Assembly: GCA_937914785.1 (NCBI GenBank)
Contig: CALGIV010000155.1
Location: forward strand, 1 to 7,238
Length of the DNA stretch: 7,238 nt
Direction of reading: 5' to 3'
From: an uncultured Eubacteriaceae bacterium
Lineage (GTDB): Bacteria > Bacillota > Clostridia > Eubacteriales > UBA1433
Position 1 is the first letter of the stretch. Every line of letters starts with the position of its first letter. The notes below the pieces were generated by a model. It was not told the DNA's origin. It ran no database searches and saw only the letters and a program-made list of their open reading frames with translations. This document shows, piece after piece, positions 6,777 through 7,238 of this stretch. A program made the translations under genes and the position numbers.

Positions 6777-7238
6777 ATGTTTTTGCTAAAGTGTTTCGAC
6801 TTGCCTGAAATAATGCAGAACAGCGAAGTTTTTTATTATCATCAAATATTGGAAAAAAGAAAAGCGTCGATATTTTTTAAAAGAATATTCGATATCGTGT
6901 TTTCTTTTTTATTCTTGATTATCTTATCACCACTGTTTGCAATCGTTGCATTGATGGTAAAGGTCGATTCTAAAGGTCCGGTCGTTTTTAAGCAAAAGCG
7001 CTATACGACGGCATACAGGCCGTTTTATATCTACAAATTTCGTACGATGACGGTGGACGCCGAGCGAAACGGGAGTATGGTCACGGTAAAAGATGACAGG
7101 CGAATTACGCGCGTTGGAAAGCGGTTGCGGAAGCTGCGTATTGACGAGCTTCCGCAGTTGATGAATGTGCTGAAAGGGGAGATGAGTTTCGTGGGTACGC
7201 GGCCGGAAGTCATCTCCCCTTTCAGCACATTCATCAAC
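6777..7238 (+). CDS. Phosphoglycosyl transferase (bacterial sugar transferase, PglC/WcaJ type), 3'-truncated
   Basis: The frame starts at an ATG one base after the preceding stop (TAAgATG), with AAAAAGGA at 6763-6770 acting as ribosome binding site. It stays open to the window end (154 codons). The family transfers a sugar-1-phosphate from a UDP-sugar to undecaprenyl phosphate at the cytosolic face of the membrane, the first membrane step of glycan assembly. Features: a 33-residue polar N-terminus; a hydrophobic re-entrant helix at about 36-62 with the Ser-Pro kink (S51-P52); the KGPVVFKQKR block (66-75); YKFRTM (86-91); the catalytic Asp-Glu pair D123-E124 in RIDELPQLMNVLKGEMSFVGTRPEV. No long multi-helix N-terminal domain is present, so it is the short monotopic form. 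After GTRPEV (140-145) the family normally continues with a PKYV-like stretch; here it reads ISPFSTFIN, encoded by an exact reverse complement of upstream bases. I trust the protein only to about base 7209. Confidence 0.9.
   Translation, partial: MFLLKCFDLPEIMQNSEVFYYHQILEKRKASIFFKRIFDIVFSFLFLIILSPLFAIVALMVKVDSKGPVVFKQKRYTTAYRPFYIYKFRTMTVDAERNGSMVTVKDDRRITRVGKRLRKLRIDELPQLMNVLKGEMSFVGTRPEVISPFSTFIN
7157..7238. repeat. Perfect 29-base inverted repeat at window end, probable fold-back artefact
   Basis: Bases 7157-7185 and 7210-7238 are exact reverse complements, separated by 24 bases. The second arm ends at the last base of the window. The first arm encodes the conserved LMNVLKGEMS part of the sugar transferase. 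The second arm replaces sequence that should encode the residues following GTRPEV. No T-run follows, and the repeat would have to arise inside conserved coding sequence, so a chimeric or fold-back read end is the simplest reading. Confidence 0.85.

Noticed and set aside
7157..7238. 29-base inverted repeat as an attenuator or mobile-element end
   Set aside because: It lies inside conserved catalytic coding sequence, has no T-run, and its second arm breaks the family alignment exactly at the window edge. An assembly artefact explains all of this.
1..7238. CRISPR arrays, tRNA or rRNA genes, insertion sequences
   Set aside because: I saw no regularly spaced repeats, cloverleaf-like segments, rRNA signatures or transposase motifs when reading the window.

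Overview
The window looks like chromosomal DNA from a Gram-positive-lineage (Firmicutes) bacterium. It has moderate GC, clear GGAGG-like ribosome binding sites on most genes, and a run of three genes (site-2 protease, B12-binding-like radical SAM protein, radical SAM-linked partner) that is a common Firmicutes neighbourhood. A member of the Negativicutes would fit, but this is inference; the sequence holds no rRNA or other marker that settles it. All six genes read left to right. The first is cut by the left edge and the last runs off the right edge.

Region 1 (1-3176) is a conserved housekeeping-type cluster. It holds the C-terminal part of an intramembrane M50 metalloprotease of the SpoIVFB type with a CBS-like tail. 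A full-length TIGR03960-type radical SAM protein follows, then its small TIGR03936/DUF2344 partner, overlapping it by a few bases. A strong promoter-like pair (TTTACA-N17-TATAAT) straddles the end of the protease gene. It would start a transcript almost at the ATG of the radical SAM gene, which has no visible Shine-Dalgarno sequence. A bidirectional-looking intrinsic terminator (3208-3236) closes the cluster.

Region 2 (3177-3704) is a 528-base AT-rich gap. It contains the terminator, some small unrecognised ORFs, an inverted repeat overlapping a perfect TATAAT, a spaced pair of near-identical 14-mers, and a candidate extended -10 promoter just before the next gene.

Region 3 (3705-7238) is the start of a surface-glycan operon with tight spacing (17 nt and 1 nt between genes). 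It encodes a membrane-anchored NDP-HexNAc 4,6-dehydratase (FlaA1/CapD/PglF type), a PLP-dependent DegT/DnrJ/EryC1/StrS sugar aminotransferase (PglE type) and a membrane phosphoglycosyl transferase (PglC/WcaJ type, partial). Together they suggest synthesis of a UDP-4-amino-4,6-dideoxy-HexNAc (bacillosamine-like) sugar and its transfer as sugar-1-phosphate onto undecaprenyl phosphate, which starts a capsule, O-antigen-like or glycoprotein glycan.

The last 82 bases hold a perfect 29-base inverted repeat whose second arm ends exactly at the last base of the window. The protein family signature stops matching where that arm begins. This looks like a fold-back artefact at a contig end, so the last ~29 bases should not be trusted as genomic sequence. 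I found no convincing novel system; the best leads are the near-leaderless promoter, the glycan cluster and the fold-back end.
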